Of a stretch of DNA of 64,000 nt, positions 42,699 through 51,720 are shown piece after piece. The position numbers were made by a program, and so were the translations under genes. The DNA lies in NCBI GenBank assembly GCA_050011535.1, contig JBEKIX010000003.1, positions 1 through 64,000 of the forward strand, given 5' to 3'. The stretch is from JAFNAG01 sp050011535. GTDB lineage: Bacteria > Acidobacteriota > UBA6911. A model generated the notes under the pieces. It ran no database searches. It saw nothing but the letters and a program-made list of their open reading frames with translations, and had not been told where the DNA came from. Every line of letters starts with the position of its first letter. Positions within the stretch are counted from its first letter, which is position 1.

Positions 42699-43304
42699 TT
42701 AAACTCTCGGGGATTTCTCTCGCAGGTTATCGATTTGGGTGGCATCGACCACCCGGTTCCAAATCTCCTTGCATCCTATCCCGGTGACCGCGGAAGAAAG
42801 GATCACCGGCACTTCAGGTAACGCTTCACAAATCAACCGCAATTGAGCGGCTCGTTGGTTGCCGGATAGCTTATCGGCTTTGGTGGCCACCACAAGGCGT
42901 GGAATCTGCAAGTGCTGCACCCATTCTGCAAACTGAAGATCCAGTGCCGTGGGCGGCATGCGTGCATCCACCAGGTGAACCACCAGGGCAACGGCCGAAC
43001 CACGCTCAAAGTAACGTTCGACCAACCGCTTCCATTCCCGGCTGCCGTCCTTCCCCTTTGCAAACCCGAATCCGGGTAGATCCACCAGTAAGAAGGAGCC
43101 GTCACAGCTATAAAAATTGATGCTACGGGTCTTGCCTGGCGTTGAGCTGATCCGGGCCAAACCCTTTACTCCGACGAGCCTGTTGATCAGGCTCGATTTC
43201 CCGACATTCGATCGGCCTGCCAGCGCGACTTCGGGAATTTCGGGGCGCGGGAATTCGTGCTCCGAGAAGGCGCTGGCCATGAACTTTGTCTGAGTCTGCT
43301 TCAC
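42699..43304 (-). CDS. engB: Ribosome biogenesis GTPase EngB (YsxC/YihA)
   Basis: The product has 201 residues. The GTPase motifs are G1 GRSNVGKSSLINRL, G3 DLPGFG (LLVDLPGFGFAKG), G4 TKADK and a C-terminal EIWNRV. N-terminal FMASAFSEHEFPRPEIPEVALAGRSN is typical of the family. It supports large ribosomal subunit assembly. It lies 126 bp after lon on the same strand. Confidence 0.95.
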   Translation of the reverse strand: MKQTQTKFMASAFSEHEFPRPEIPEVALAGRSNVGKSSLINRLVGVKGLARISSTPGKTRSINFYSCDGSFLLVDLPGFGFAKGKDGSREWKRLVERYFERGSAVALVVHLVDARMPPTALDLQFAEWVQHLQIPRLVVATKADKLSGNQRAAQLRLICEALPEVPVILSSAVTGIGCKEIWNRVVDATQIDNLREKSPRV

Positions 43305-43430
43305 GACTTCTTCGCCGCTGCGGTGATTCCGGCAAATCGGGAGAGCCCGATTTCAGCTGTATCTGCGTTCAACACCCAACGTGCAGGATCTTGCCGCCTT
43401 CATGAGTGATGCATCGGCGGGCAAAACCGA

Positions 43431-45818
43431 TCAATGTGCGATGTTCTCGTTTGGACGGACGGACAATTCGGCAACCTGCCCCTGGGGAACAGGGACTCGC
43501 TCGAGTGCCAACTGCAAAACTTCGTCCATGGTTTCCACGAGGTTGACCTTCATCGCATCCAGGATGTCCTGTGGGATGTCCTGGAGATCCTTTTCGTTCT
43601 CTCTGGGAAGAATGACTTCCTTCATCCCGGCGCGGTGCGCCGCCAGGAGTTTTTCTTTCACCCCTCCGATTGGGAGGACTTTGCCGCGCAGAGTGATTTC
43701 ACCCGTCATGGCAACATCGTTACGGACCGGGATCCGAGTGAGGACGGAAACGATCGTCGTCGCCATGGTGATGCCTGCCGATGGGCCATCCTTGGGGATT
43801 GCTCCTTCCGGGATGTGAATGTGCACATCCATTTTCCGGTAAAAATCGCGGCTGATGCCATAGAGGGCGGTACGGGTGCGCACAAAGGACATGGCGGCGC
43901 GCGCGGATTCCTGCATGACCTCGCCCAGCTTGCCGGTCATGATGAGCTGTCCTTTACCATCCATCAGGGAAGCTTCTGTGAAGAGCACTTCACCGCCAAC
44001 CTCTGTCCAGGCAAGCCCGGTAGCGACTCCGATCTGGTTGCTTTCGACCCCAACTTGCTCCCGGAACTTGGGCTTTCCGAGCAGTTGCTCCACCACTTCC
44101 GGCGTAATGCGCGCGTGGCTGGATTCCGCGATGATGATCTTCTTCGCTGTCTTGCGGCAGACGTTCGCTATCTCGCGCTCGAGATTTCTGACGCCCGACT
44201 CGCGGGTATATTTGCGCGTGAGCTCCAGCAGGCCCTCGTCCGTGAATTCGATCTGATCAGATTTCAGCCCATTGCCTTCCATCTGTTTCTTGACCAGGAA
44301 GCGCTTGGCGATCTGGAGCTTCTCCAGTTCGGTGTATCCCGAGAGTTGGAGGACCTCCATGCGATCCTGCAAGGCCCGTGGGATCGTGTGCAGCACGTTA
44401 GCAGTAGCAATAAACATGACCATCGAGAGGTCGAACTCGGTGTCGAGATAGTGGTCGACGAACATGTGGTTCTGCTCGGGATCCAGCACTTCCAGCAAGG
44501 CTGCCGAGGGATCGCCCCGAAAATCCATGCTCATCTTGTCGACTTCATCGAGCATGAAAACCGGGTTCTTCGTGCCGGCCTTCTTCATGTACTGGATGAT
44601 CTGCCCTGGAAGCGCTCCGATGTAGGTGCGCCGGTGCCCGCGAATTTCCGCCTCGTCCCGCACGCCTCCCAGCGACAAACGCACGAACTTTCGCCCGGTT
44701 GCGCGCGCGATTGACTTGCCCAAAGAAGTCTTGCCGACGCCTGGCGGGCCGACGAAACACAATATGGTACCCTGCGGCTTTTTAAGCAGCGTGCGCACGG
44801 CGAGAAACTCTGTAATGCGGTCCTTGACCTTCTCCAGCCCGTAGTGGTCTTCCTCCAGGACTTTCATGGACCAGCGCATGTCGCGGATCTCTTTTGACTT
44901 CTTGTTCCAGGGCATGGCGATGAGCCAGTCCAGATAGGTCCGCGAGACGCTCGACTCCGCCGACATAGGCGGCATCATCTCAAGGCGCTGGATCTCCTTC
45001 ATGGCCTTGTCATGGGCTTCCTTCGGCATTTTGGCCGCTTCCACCTGCTTCTTGAGATCCTCCAGCTCCGTCTTTTCGTCCTTGCGGCCCAGTTCTTTCT
45101 GGATCGCCTTCATTTTCTCGTTCAGGTAATACTCTTTTTGCGCCCGCTCCATCTGGCGCTTCACACGCCCCTGGATGTTGCGATCCACCTTGATTTTCTC
45201 GATCTCCACCTCGATGATCTCGTTGATCTTCTCGATGCGCTCGGCCAGATCGACGGTCTCGAGGAGCTGCTGTTTTTCTTCGACGCTGATCGGCAGATTG
45301 GTGCAAATGTTGTCGGCCAGCTTCGAGGGATCCAGCGTTTTCATCGCGTTCAGGATTGCATCATAGTTGACGCTGTGGCTGAGCTTGGAAAACTGCTCGA
45401 ATACCGACTGGAGCCGCTTGATCAAAATGTTGGTGCGCGCACTGGCTACCGACGATTCCTCGAGAATCTCGACGTCCGCCACGAAAAAGCCGGGTTCGTC
45501 GATCAGGCGCAGAGCCCGCACGCGCTGGATGCCTTCGACCAGTACTTTGATGTTGCCGTCGGAGAGCTTCACGCTCTGGACGATGTTAGCAACGGTGCCC
45601 ACGCTGTAGATATCCTTAGCCTTAGGCTCGTCGACCGAAGCGTCGATCTGCGTCGCAAGAAACACCCGCTTGGATCCCTCGTGGGCAAATTCGAGCGCTC
45701 GTATCGAGGAAGGGCGCCCGATCACGAATGGAATCATCATGTGGGGAAATACAACCACGTCCCGAATCGGGATCATGGGGAGGCGTTCTGTTCTCTTGGG
45801 GGGATCTTCGTTTATCAT
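43431..45818 (-). CDS. lon: ATP-dependent protease Lon (LonA)
   Basis: I chose the ATG at 45818 (MINEDPPKRTERLPMIPIRD), giving 795 residues. The open frame reaches 46340, but that part is antisense-like over clpX. Lon N-terminal domain starts PMIPIRDVVVFPHMMIPFVIGR. Long coiled coil QMERAQKEYYLNEKMKAIQKEL follows. AAA+ P-loop GPPGVGKTSLGKSIAR and Walker B VFMLDEVDKM. The proteolytic Ser is in KDGPSAGITMA and Lys in the RGKVLPIGGVKEKLLAAHRAG segment. It degrades misfolded and regulatory proteins in the cytosol. It follows clpX by 8 bp. Confidence 0.97.
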   Translation of the reverse strand: MINEDPPKRTERLPMIPIRDVVVFPHMMIPFVIGRPSSIRALEFAHEGSKRVFLATQIDASVDEPKAKDIYSVGTVANIVQSVKLSDGNIKVLVEGIQRVRALRLIDEPGFFVADVEILEESSVASARTNILIKRLQSVFEQFSKLSHSVNYDAILNAMKTLDPSKLADNICTNLPISVEEKQQLLETVDLAERIEKINEIIEVEIEKIKVDRNIQGRVKRQMERAQKEYYLNEKMKAIQKELGRKDEKTELEDLKKQVEAAKMPKEAHDKAMKEIQRLEMMPPMSAESSVSRTYLDWLIAMPWNKKSKEIRDMRWSMKVLEEDHYGLEKVKDRITEFLAVRTLLKKPQGTILCFVGPPGVGKTSLGKSIARATGRKFVRLSLGGVRDEAEIRGHRRTYIGALPGQIIQYMKKAGTKNPVFMLDEVDKMSMDFRGDPSAALLEVLDPEQNHMFVDHYLDTEFDLSMVMFIATANVLHTIPRALQDRMEVLQLSGYTELEKLQIAKRFLVKKQMEGNGLKSDQIEFTDEGLLELTRKYTRESGVRNLEREIANVCRKTAKKIIIAESSHARITPEVVEQLLGKPKFREQVGVESNQIGVATGLAWTEVGGEVLFTEASLMDGKGQLIMTGKLGEVMQESARAAMSFVRTRTALYGISRDFYRKMDVHIHIPEGAIPKDGPSAGITMATTIVSVLTRIPVRNDVAMTGEITLRGKVLPIGGVKEKLLAAHRAGMKEVILPRENEKDLQDIPQDILDAMKVNLVETMDEVLQLALERVPVPQGQVAELSVRPNENIAH

Positions 45819-45826
45819 GCTTTCAA

Positions 45827-47062
45827 TTATCCGGCCTTTTCCAGCAGCGTAAATACGATCTCTTTGTTTTCCACCATTTCGCGAGTGACGATGAATTCCT
45901 TCACCTTCTTCTGCGACGGCAACTCGTACATCACTTCTAACATAAGATCCTCGAGGATGATTTTCAATCCCCGCGCCCCCATCTTTCGTTCCATGGCTTG
46001 TTCGGCAATTGCGACAATGGCGTCGTCCGTGAATTTGAGCTTTACGTTTTCGAAATCGAAGAGTTTCTGATATTGGCGCACGAGAGCGTTTTTCGGCTTG
46101 GTCAATATCTCGATCAAGGCAGCGCGATCCAGTTCGGACAAGGAGCCGATTACCGGCAGTCGTCCGACGAACTCCGGAATCAGGCCGAACTTGATCAGGT
46201 CGCGCGGCTGCGTCACATCCAGAACGTTCGGCGGAATCGGTTTCCGGTTCTTCGTGGTTTTTTCGGACAGGAAGCCGAGGCTCTTCTTGCCTACTCGCCG
46301 CTCGATGATTTTTTCGAGGCCTATGAAAGCGCCGCCGCAAATGAACAGGATGTTGGTGGTGTCGACCTGGATAAACTCCTGGTGTGGATGCTTTCGACCT
46401 CCCTGCGGGGGCACGTTGGCGACCGTCCCCTCCAGGATTTTGAGCAATGCCTGCTGCACTCCCTCGCCCGAAACATCGCGCGTTATGGAAGGATTCTCGT
46501 CCTTGCGCGCGATCTTATCGATCTCATCGATATACACTATGCCCTGCTGGCACTTTTCCTTGTCTCCGCCGGCATTCTGAAGGAGTTTGAGGATGATGTT
46601 TTCGACATCCTCACCCACATAGCCTGCCTCCGTCAACGTCGTGGCATCCACGATGGCAAAAGGGACGGACAACATCTTGGCCAGCGTCTGCGCGAGAAGC
46701 GTTTTCCCAGTGCCCGTAGGTCCGATCAAGAGCACGTTGCTCTTCTGCAGCTCCAGGTCACTGCGCTTTTTTGCAATCTCGAGCCGTTTGTAGTGGTTGT
46801 AAACCGCGACCGCCAGTTTCTTCTTGGTGAGTTCCTGGCCGATAACGTAAAGATCTAGGAACTCTTTGATTTCCAAAGGCTTCGGAAGTTTGTCCCCGAT
46901 GGGTGAAGTCACAACATCATCCGCGATGATCTCATTGCAGACATCAACGCACTCATCGCAGATGTAGACTGTGGGGCCTGCAATGAGCTTCTTTACGTCA
47001 TTCTGGCTCTTCGAGCAAAATGAGCATCGCAGGATGTCGTCGCGCTCGTCGTCTTTTCTCAA
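45827..47062 (-). CDS. clpX: ATP-dependent Clp protease ATP-binding subunit ClpX
   Basis: The product has 411 residues. The N-terminal zinc-binding domain has Cys pairs CSFC and CDEC. AAA+ P-loop GPTGTGKTLLAQTLAK, Walker B YIDEIDKIARK, pore loop AGYVGEDVENIILKLLQ and sensor region FVGRLPVIG are present. The IGF-type ClpP-docking loop region FICGGAFIGLEKII is visible. It unfolds substrates for ClpP, encoded 29 bp upstream. Confidence 0.97.
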   Translation of the reverse strand: MRKDDERDDILRCSFCSKSQNDVKKLIAGPTVYICDECVDVCNEIIADDVVTSPIGDKLPKPLEIKEFLDLYVIGQELTKKKLAVAVYNHYKRLEIAKKRSDLELQKSNVLLIGPTGTGKTLLAQTLAKMLSVPFAIVDATTLTEAGYVGEDVENIILKLLQNAGGDKEKCQQGIVYIDEIDKIARKDENPSITRDVSGEGVQQALLKILEGTVANVPPQGGRKHPHQEFIQVDTTNILFICGGAFIGLEKIIERRVGKKSLGFLSEKTTKNRKPIPPNVLDVTQPRDLIKFGLIPEFVGRLPVIGSLSELDRAALIEILTKPKNALVRQYQKLFDFENVKLKFTDDAIVAIAEQAMERKMGARGLKIILEDLMLEVMYELPSQKKVKEFIVTREMVENKEIVFTLLEKAG

Positions 47063-47091
47063 CGGGTTCCTCCGGTTTGAACTGCTTCCAG

Positions 47092-47679
47092 CTACTCTTT
47101 CTTGGAGATGACCTGATCAACGATACCGTACTCTTTGGCTTGCTCGGCCGTCATGATGTAATCGCGTTCCACATCAGCCTGGATTTTCTCCACCGTTTGC
47201 CGCGTATGTCGGGACAGGATGACATTCATGGACTCGCGCAACCTGATGATTTCCTTGGCATGGATGTCGATATCGGTCGCCTGGCCCGAGAGGCCGCTCA
47301 TCGAGGGCTGATGTATCAGAACCCTGGAATTGGGCAGCGCAAAGCGCTTCCCCGGCGCTCCGGCAGCCAGTAGCAACGCCGCCATGCTTGCAGCCTGACC
47401 GATGCATATGGTGGTGACATCCGGCCGGATAAACTGCATGGTGTCGTAGATCGCCATCCCGGCCGAGATGGCTCCCCCGGGAGAATTGATATACAGCGAG
47501 ATGTCCCTGGTCGGGTCTTCGGCCTCGAGGAACAGCATCTGCGCCGTGACGACATTAGCAACGTTGTCATCGATCGGCGTGCCCAGGAAGACGATATTGT
47601 CTTTCAGAAGGCGGGAGTAAATGTCGTAGGCGCGTTCGCCCCGATTGGTCTGCTCCACTACCATGGGTATTAATGCCAA
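47092..47679 (-). CDS. clpP: ATP-dependent Clp protease proteolytic subunit ClpP
   Basis: I place the start at a TTG (47677-47679), giving 195 residues with N-terminus (M)ALIPMVVEQTNRGERAYD, the usual ClpP start. GAGGGG lies seven bases upstream; an open frame extends further upstream but runs into tig. The catalytic triad is Ser98 (GQAASMAA), His123 (VLIHQP) and Asp173 (VERDYIM). The stop of tig lies 4 bp before the start, so tig and clpP are coupled. Confidence 0.95.
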   Translation of the reverse strand: MALIPMVVEQTNRGERAYDIYSRLLKDNIVFLGTPIDDNVANVVTAQMLFLEAEDPTRDISLYINSPGGAISAGMAIYDTMQFIRPDVTTICIGQAASMAALLLAAGAPGKRFALPNSRVLIHQPSMSGLSGQATDIDIHAKEIIRLRESMNVILSRHTRQTVEKIQADVERDYIMTAEQAKEYGIVDQVISKKE

Positions 47680-47683
47680 TGCT

Positions 47684-48958
47684 TCACCCCTCGCTAATAG
47701 TAGCATTGCGGAAGATGAAATCAAGCGCCTTGTTTTGCAGCAAAAACATCCTAAATCCCTGAAGACGTTGATCCTTTTCGAATTGCGCCCGCAGTACGGC
47801 GGCCGACTTCCCACCTCTCTGCGCCATCTGTTGGAACTCGCCGTCAAGCTCGGCATCCGTTATTTCGAGGCTCTCCTGGCGAGCGACCGCATCCAGCACC
47901 ATGCGCCGCCGCACCGACTGCTCGGCAAAGGGTCTTTGTTCGTCAAATACCTTTTTCCAATCGATGGAGGTCTTGCTCACATCGATGCCTTGTTGGACCA
48001 GGTTTGCCGCGATCCCTCGGGCATGCTCCTCGAGTTCTTCCTTGACCATGCTCTCGGGCACGTCGAACGTGAGGCGTTGGACTATCTGATCCAAGGCTGA
48101 TTCTCTCGCTTTCTCTTCGGCAGTCTGTCTGGCTTTCGTTACCAATTCATCCCGAATGCGGGCACGCAACTCCTCCAGATTGGCCGCGCCAATCTCGCCT
48201 GCAAATTCGTCGGTCAATTCAGCGAGCTGTTTCTCTTTAATTTCCTTGACCTTGACATGGTAGTGCACGCGCTTGCCGGCGAGCCGCTTCTGGCGGTACT
48301 CCGCCGGATAGGTGACATCGAAGGAACGCGTATCATCGACACGCGCTCCCAGGAGATTCTCGGTAAATGTGCGATTGGTTCTCTGAGCACCCACGATCAG
48401 TGTGGCATCCTCCTCATGGATCGGCTTGCCGCCGCCTTCGAACTCACCGTCAAGGGCAATGGTGACATAGTGGCCGTCGAGAACTTCGCCGTTTTCCACG
48501 GGGCTGTACTGGGCGTGTTCCTGGCGGAGGTTTTCCAAAGCGCCCTCCACGTCCGAATCCTGAATCACCGGCGCGGGGATGGTTATCGTAACACCTTTAT
48601 AATCAGTAACTTCTATTTTGGGCAAAACTTCGAAGGAGACCACGAACTTGAGCGGCGAACCAGGCTCTGCTTCCACTTTCTCGACCTTGGGTTCCGCTAT
48701 AGGTTCCAACCCTCGCTCCGCGATGGCCTGCTTCCAGGTGCGGCTGATGATCTCCTGGGTTACCTCGCCGCGCAATTCAGAGGCGTATCGTTGCCGGATT
48801 ATACCCAAAGGCACCTTGCCGGGCCGAAATCCGGGCACTTTGATCTCCTGGGTATATTTCCTGGCGAGCTGCCCGATTTCTTCTTCTATCTGCTCGACAG
48901 GCACCTCTGCGATGAGGTTTTTCTTGCAACTGCTGACGTCGACTATTTCCAGATTCAA
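47684..48958 (-). CDS. tig: Trigger factor (ribosome-associated chaperone and peptidyl-prolyl isomerase)
   Basis: The product has 424 residues. The ribosome-binding domain has the signature KYTQEIKVPGFRPGKVPLGIIRQRY (residues about 34-58). The central FKBP-like PPIase domain runs from VENGEVLDGHYVTIALDGEF to about residue 245. A helical C-terminal arm with Ala/Arg-rich helices follows. Tig sits at the head of the clpP-clpX-lon group, downstream of the tRNA-Leu gene on the same strand, a classic arrangement of chaperone and proteases. Confidence 0.95.
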   Translation of the reverse strand: MNLEIVDVSSCKKNLIAEVPVEQIEEEIGQLARKYTQEIKVPGFRPGKVPLGIIRQRYASELRGEVTQEIISRTWKQAIAERGLEPIAEPKVEKVEAEPGSPLKFVVSFEVLPKIEVTDYKGVTITIPAPVIQDSDVEGALENLRQEHAQYSPVENGEVLDGHYVTIALDGEFEGGGKPIHEEDATLIVGAQRTNRTFTENLLGARVDDTRSFDVTYPAEYRQKRLAGKRVHYHVKVKEIKEKQLAELTDEFAGEIGAANLEELRARIRDELVTKARQTAEEKARESALDQIVQRLTFDVPESMVKEELEEHARGIAANLVQQGIDVSKTSIDWKKVFDEQRPFAEQSVRRRMVLDAVARQESLEITDAELDGEFQQMAQRGGKSAAVLRAQFEKDQRLQGFRMFLLQNKALDFIFRNATISEG

Positions 48959-49028
48959 GGGTATGGGTTTCCTTTTCTAGCGCTCTGGAGGCTCTTCCGG
49001 CAAATCTGGAGCAGCCTTCCGGCGCACA

Positions 49029-49113
49029 TGGTGCGAAAGGGGGGAGTTGAACCCCCACCCCTTGCGGGACTGGATCCTAAGTCCAGCGCGTCTGCCAATT
49101 CCGCCACTTTCGC
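49029..49113 (-). tRNA. tRNA-Leu (anticodon UAG), CCA encoded
   Basis: On the minus strand GCGAAAG pairs with CTTTCGC as acceptor stem. The D-arm (TGGCGGAATTGGCAGACGC) and anticodon stem CTGGA / TCCAG enclose loop CTTAGGA, anticodon TAG. A long class-II variable arm (TCCCGCAAGGGG) and a T-arm GGGGGTTCAACTCCCCC follow. The final CCA (49029-49031) is genomically encoded. Total 85 nt. It reads CUA and probably other CUN leucine codons. It lies 70 bp upstream of tig. Confidence 0.95.
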
Positions 49114-49278
49114 AGCAGTCCGGCCTCGAAGCTCTGTTCCGGAATTTCCCGTGGGAAAACTGGGACCGGGCGAGGCGGGAAGTAACGCAAGAAATGCAAA
49201 TTCTGTTCGCTGACCAATTGCGAAATCTAGCAAACACAGGTGATAATGTCAACTTGATCCCAATGGACGTTTCTTCAA

Positions 49279-49304
49279 TAGGGGACAGTCCCTAATTGAA
49301 ATTG
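49279..49304. repeat. REP-like half element (GGGGACAGTCCC)
   Basis: ATAGGGGACAGTCCCTAATT is a short near-palindrome that resembles one arm of the GACAGTCACC repeat family. It lies just before the ribosome binding site of queC (GGAGG at 49307-49311), inside the leader. Confidence 0.55.
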
Positions 49305-49317
49305 GTGGAGGTGTTGT

Positions 49318-49950
49318 TTGCGAGCGATTGTTCTCCTGTCGGGAGGTGTGGATTCTGCGGTGGCTTTGTACTGGGCGCGCTCGCGAAGTTGGGAGGTCTT
49401 CCCCCTCGAGTTTGAATACCACGAGCGTCCCGAGCGAGAGCGCAAAGCGTGTCGCGATTTGCGCGCGCATGCCGGCATCAAAAGCCAGATCGTGGTTCCA
49501 GTTCCGTTTATCCGCGAGGCCGCCGATATTCCGGCAAGCGAAAGGGCAAACCCTTATCTGGAAAACGCTCCCCAGGGTTACATTCCTCTGCGCAACCTGA
49601 TTTTCTACGCCCTGGCCGGTTACCATGCTGAGATCCTGGGGGCGCGCTACATCGTCGGCGGCCATAACCGTACCGACCGCGAAAGTTTCCCTGACGCGGG
49701 ACAGAGTTTTTGGGACCAGCTTAACGAGATTCTCGGACTCGCGATCTGGAGCCACGCGCAAATCCAGACAGAGATCGTTCATCCTCTCATCGGGATGGGA
49801 AAGAACAAGATTGTGGCCCTGGGTTCCGAACTCGGAGTGCCCTTCGAACTGACCTGGAGCTGCTACTACAATGCGGACCGGCCCTGTGGCGCTTGTGTAT
49901 CCTGCATTGAACGCGCAGAGGCCTTCGCTGGTAGTCATCCTCTGCACTAA
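49318..49950 (+). CDS. queC: 7-cyano-7-deazaguanine synthase
   Basis: The product has 210 residues from a TTG start at 49318, supported by GGAGG six bases upstream. The ATP pyrophosphatase P-loop is LLSGGVDSAVALYW. Family motifs PQGYIPLRNLIFYALAGYHAE and GGHNRTDRESFPDAG follow. The zinc-binding cysteines are in TWSCYYNADRPCGACVSC. It converts 7-carboxy-7-deazaguanine to preQ0 for queuosine. queD follows within 160 bp; queE and queF are not in the window. Confidence 0.93.
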   Translation: MRAIVLLSGGVDSAVALYWARSRSWEVFPLEFEYHERPERERKACRDLRAHAGIKSQIVVPVPFIREAADIPASERANPYLENAPQGYIPLRNLIFYALAGYHAEILGARYIVGGHNRTDRESFPDAGQSFWDQLNEILGLAIWSHAQIQTEIVHPLIGMGKNKIVALGSELGVPFELTWSCYYNADRPCGACVSCIERAEAFAGSHPLH

Positions 49951-50065
49951 AGTAACCGCAAAGACCGACGCCTCTTTGAGATTCTTAGAGTCTTCGAGTC
50001 TTCGAGGTTTGTCTTGTCATTGGGTTATGCAATTCGGTTTTCAAAAGTGGCTAAACAGTTACGAG
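49950..50065. repeat. Palindromic intergenic element, family B, partial copy 3
   Basis: Contains GACGCCTCTTTGAGATTCTT (about 49966) and the family tail CGGTTTTCAAAAGTGGCTAA (50034 onward) ending CAGTTACGA. The left arm is missing, so it is a decayed or truncated copy. It fills the gap between queC and queD. Confidence 0.65.
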
Positions 50066-50105
50066 GGCACAGGTCTGATAATATTGTCTGCAAAGGAGGC
50101 AGGCG

Positions 50106-50432
50106 ATGAAACTTGGAGTCATCGAATACATCGATTGTGCTCACTATTTGCCCGGGCATAAGAAATGCGGAATTCTGCATGGCCACACCTACAGAGTCGA
50201 AGTCATTATCGAAGGCGAAAACAAGACGGGTATGATTCTTGACTTCGGCGACCTAAAGGCCCTGCTGCGCGAGACGCTCGGCATGTATGATCACCGGTGC
50301 TTTAACGATTTTCTCGAGTATCCTTCGGTTGAAAACATCTGCGAGATGATCCACCAGAAGCTGGAGGTCCAGCTGAGCATGCCTTGCACGGTACGGGTTT
50401 GGGAAGGCAACGGCAAATGGGCGGAAGTCTGA
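50106..50432 (+). CDS. queD: 6-carboxy-5,6,7,8-tetrahydropterin synthase
   Basis: The product has 108 residues. The zinc-binding histidines are in AHYLPGH and HGHTYRVEV. The catalytic Cys is in HKKCGILHGH and the later DHRCFND and VRVWEG segments match the family. QueD converts dihydroneopterin triphosphate to 6-carboxytetrahydropterin, the step before QueE. Its stop overlaps the next start by one base (TGATG). Confidence 0.93.
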   Translation: MKLGVIEYIDCAHYLPGHKKCGILHGHTYRVEVIIEGENKTGMILDFGDLKALLRETLGMYDHRCFNDFLEYPSVENICEMIHQKLEVQLSMPCTVRVWEGNGKWAEV

Positions 50433-51643
50433 TGACTCTTTCGTTGTGGCTGGACACCCCCAGTGTTTCGCGCCCCCGATTGGACGGGCGGAAAGAAGCG
50501 GATGCTATCGTCCTCGGTGCGGGCATGACAGGCATCGGGCTGGCCTATTTTCTTTCCGAACTAAGAGTGCGTACGCTGGTCCTCGAGGCGGAATCGGTCG
50601 CGTGCGGCGCAACCGGCCGGAACATGGGGCTTCTGATCAGCGGCCTTGGCGAGCACTATGCACGCAGCGTCGCTTTCTGGGGACGGAGCGAGGCCGCCGC
50701 GATTACGTCCCTTCATTTGGACAATCAGGATCTTGTCGGCGAGTTGGTGCGCCATCACGGCATCGAGTGCGGTTATCGTCGCAGCGGCTGCTACGCTGTC
50801 GGCGCCGACATCCAGGAAGAGGAAGAATTGCGGCAGAGTTGTTTGCTCATGCAGGAGGACGGTTTCCCTTGCTCATTTCTCGATGCTCGGAATATGAATC
50901 TGGCTTTGGGCGGGCGCGGTTTCTTCGGAGGGATGCATTGTCCTCGTGACGGCGTAGTGGATCCTGTGCGGCTGGTCCGAGGCCTGGCATGCGCCGCGGA
51001 ACGAGGCGGCGCCGTCATTCTGGAGAGAAGTTCCGTGCAAAGCATTTCCCGGGACGGCCTGCGCTGGGTTGTGCAGACGACAGATGGAAGCGCTTCGGCG
51101 CCCCTCCTCTTTCTGGCCTGCAACGCGTGGCTCCCGTTTTTTCGTGGCGGGATCCCGCTACGGCCCGTGCGCGGGCAGTGCTGTGCCATCCATGCGCCGG
51201 CGGCGGCGATCCCAGATATGGCATGCATCGGGAACTATGGGGCCGAGTACTGGCGGCGATCGGGGGATTACTACCTTTTTGGCGGATTTGGACGCCTTGG
51301 AGGTATGGAAGAAGGCTGCTGGCTGGATGAAGTTGCCGCGGGCATTCAACACGCCATCGAAGAGTTTGCGCGCAGTCATTTCCCCGACCTTGAATCCGCG
51401 CCGGTGACGCACCGTTGGTCCGGGATCATGGCATTCACGCCTGACGGGCTTCCGCTGGTGGGCCCCCTGCCGGGTGAGTCGGGGCTCTACTTTGCGGGTG
51501 GCTACACGGGCCACGGGTTCGGTCACGCTTTCGCGACGGCGAGGCGGCTGGCGGCTCTGGCGGTTGAGGGGCGCGACGAAATCCCCGCACTTTGCAGGAT
51601 CGACCGACCAATGCGCGTCAGCCCCGCGCTCGAAGAAATCTGA
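50432..51643 (+). CDS. FAD-dependent oxidoreductase (DAO family)
   Basis: The ATG at 50432 overlaps the queD stop (TGATG), giving 403 residues. The FAD dinucleotide-binding motif is VLGAGMTGIGLAYFLSELRVRTLVLEAE. The second signature is CGATGRNMGLLISG and the C-terminal FAD loop ends LPLVGPLPGESGLYFAGGYTGHGFGHAFATARRL. Members are amino-acid or sarcosine-type oxidases/dehydrogenases acting on secondary or primary amines. The substrate is not readable from sequence. It is translationally coupled to queD, although a queuosine role for such a protein is not established; it may simply share the transcript. Confidence 0.85.
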   Translation: MTLSLWLDTPSVSRPRLDGRKEADAIVLGAGMTGIGLAYFLSELRVRTLVLEAESVACGATGRNMGLLISGLGEHYARSVAFWGRSEAAAITSLHLDNQDLVGELVRHHGIECGYRRSGCYAVGADIQEEEELRQSCLLMQEDGFPCSFLDARNMNLALGGRGFFGGMHCPRDGVVDPVRLVRGLACAAERGGAVILERSSVQSISRDGLRWVVQTTDGSASAPLLFLACNAWLPFFRGGIPLRPVRGQCCAIHAPAAAIPDMACIGNYGAEYWRRSGDYYLFGGFGRLGGMEEGCWLDEVAAGIQHAIEEFARSHFPDLESAPVTHRWSGIMAFTPDGLPLVGPLPGESGLYFAGGYTGHGFGHAFATARRLAALAVEGRDEIPALCRIDRPMRVSPALEEI

Positions 51644-51720
51644 AGGGTGTTGCCCACCCCTCATGGGGCTTTCCTGATTGCCGCCTCAGCTCGCGACACA
51701 AGTTCCGGCGGCGGTCCCGG

